Position numbers and translations under genes: made by a program
The notes under the pieces: generated by a model
Databases searched by the model: none
What the model was told of the DNA's origin: nothing
Seen by the model: only the letters and a program-made list of their open reading frames with translations
DNA from: Dehalococcoidia bacterium
GTDB lineage: Bacteria > Chloroflexota > Dehalococcoidia > GIF9 > AB-539-J10
Assembly: GCA_003562555.1 (NCBI GenBank)
Contig: PWUO01000111.1
Span: forward strand, 1 to 6,852
Direction: 5' to 3'
Length of the DNA stretch: 6,852 bases
Shown here: positions 6,120 through 6,852 of the stretch, one piece after another
How positions within the stretch are numbered: position 1 is the first letter of the stretch
Layout of the letters: each line of letters starts with the position of its first letter

Positions 6120-6852
6120 ATGAACAGGATTGGAATTATCGGGGTAGGAAAGGTAGGCACCGCATTCGGAGTCCGCCTGGCCGAGCAGGGATTTCCAATT
6201 GCAGGAGCCATGGACATCCTGCCACACGAGTCGGCCAGGTTCGCGCAATCCGTACCCGGATGTACTGTGTACGACACCGCGCAGTCCCTGGCAGATGATA
6301 TGGACTTCATATTCATCACCACGCCGGATGACGTAATTGGGATAGTCGCCGCCGAGGTCAAGTGGCGGTCGGGACAGACGGTCATTCACTGCAGCGGCGC
6401 TAACTCGACGGCGGTGCTCTCGCCTGCACGCCAGAACGGCTGTCACGTGGGTTGCATGCATCCGTGCAACTCCTTCGCCAGCATTGAACAGTCGCTTGAG
6501 AACCTGCCCGGCTCCACGTTCACGCTGGAGGCCGAAGAACCCGTCCTGAGCGATCTGAAGCGATTCGTTGAGTCGCTGAATGGCAAGTGGATGAAACTTC
6601 AGGAGCAGGACAAGGCGCTGTACCACGCATCGGTGTGTATCGCGTGCAACTACTTCTACACGCTGGTCCATCTCGCGACCGACCTGTGGAAGCACTTCGA
6701 TATCTCACAAGCTGACGCAGTGGCTGCAAGCATGCCCATTCTGAAGGGTACGCTCAACAACATCGAGCACGTAGGATTTCCGGGGTGTCTGACCGGCCCA
6801 ATCGCCAGAGGTGACGTCAGTACCATTCGCAAACACATCGAGGCACTGGAAG
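6120..6852 (+). CDS. Rossmann-fold and DUF2520 protein, 3' end outside the window
   Basis: The window shows 244 codons before its edge. The ATG at 6120 follows AGGAGG (6103-6108) and GGAG (6107-6110), the latter 9 nt away. Residues 1 to about 115 form a dinucleotide-binding Rossmann fold: IGIIGVGKVGTAFG with G8, G10 and G13, the strand DFIFITTPDD (62-71) and VIHCSGA (88-94). Residues from about 130 match the helical DUF2520 domain, ending in the signature LTGPIARGDVSTIRKHIEAL (224-243). The layout resembles NAD(P)-dependent dehydrogenases such as ketopantoate reductase and the F420-dependent oxidoreductase group, but the substrate is not known. Family genes often lie beside panB/panC, and here the gene is divergent from ilvD, whose product is the pantothenate precursor. 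It carries eight cysteines, including C108, C112, C116, C173 and C176. Family members are usually near 280-300 residues, so about 40-50 are missing. Confidence 0.88.
   Translation, partial: MNRIGIIGVGKVGTAFGVRLAEQGFPIAGAMDILPHESARFAQSVPGCTVYDTAQSLADDMDFIFITTPDDVIGIVAAEVKWRSGQTVIHCSGANSTAVLSPARQNGCHVGCMHPCNSFASIEQSLENLPGSTFTLEAEEPVLSDLKRFVESLNGKWMKLQEQDKALYHASVCIACNYFYTLVHLATDLWKHFDISQADAVAASMPILKGTLNNIEHVGFPGCLTGPIARGDVSTIRKHIEALE

Noticed and set aside
5814..6695. Minus-strand open frame of 293 residues across the divergent spacer and the DUF2520 gene
   Set aside because: It is antisense to the clearly coding DUF2520 frame over most of its length, and its protein has no recognisable motif.

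Overview
The window is about 6.9 kb of moderately GC-rich bacterial DNA. Shine-Dalgarno sites are strong (GAGGTGA and AAGGAGA types), spacers are short, and two sigma-70-like promoters can be proposed. The gene content is an ADP-forming acyl-CoA synthetase, a Cat1/AbfT-type CoA hydrolase/transferase fused to an acetyltransferase, a short MgtC/SapB protein, dihydroxy-acid dehydratase and a Rossmann/DUF2520 protein. This suggests an uncultured, probably anaerobic or fermentative heterotroph. Chloroflexota such as Dehalococcoidia would fit, but that is a weak guess from gene content; nothing in the window fixes the taxonomy.

Layout: positions 1-5817 hold four genes on the minus strand, transcribed in the order ilvD (5817-4150), mgtC-like (4093-3695), CoA hydrolase/transferase-GNAT (3604-1685) and ADP-forming acyl-CoA synthetase (from 1695 or 1674, running off the left edge). 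A promoter with an extended -10 lies in the 90-bp gap before the CoA hydrolase gene, so the last two genes look like their own transcription unit, with overlapping or nearly touching ends. A 302-bp divergent spacer (5818-6119) separates ilvD from a plus-strand DUF2520 gene that starts at 6120 and runs off the right edge. The spacer carries a candidate ilvD promoter and a cluster of dyad repeats just ahead of the DUF2520 gene.

The most notable observation is that two of the metabolic genes are each interrupted by one in-frame stop codon, with family-like protein sequence on both sides and no frameshift. In ilvD, TGA at 4609-4611 replaces a conserved glycine. In the acyl-CoA synthetase, TAG at 34-36 sits where a glutamate is usual. 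Both are explained by the same change, G to T at the first codon base (GGA to TGA, GAG to TAG; C to A on the plus strand). Both would remove catalytic parts. Sequencing or assembly damage, recent gene decay, or programmed readthrough are possible; a genome-wide code change is unlikely from the codon use seen here.

Functionally, the CoA hydrolase/transferase and the ADP-forming synthetase both interconvert acyl-CoA and free acid, the latter conserving energy as ATP. The GNAT domain on the CoA enzyme resembles that of PatZ/Pat protein acetyltransferases, in which it is normally fused to an ADP-forming synthetase; here it sits on the partner enzyme. IlvD makes 2-oxoisovalerate for valine, leucine and pantothenate. 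DUF2520 genes are often found beside pantothenate genes, so the divergent pair could share a pathway; this is inference.
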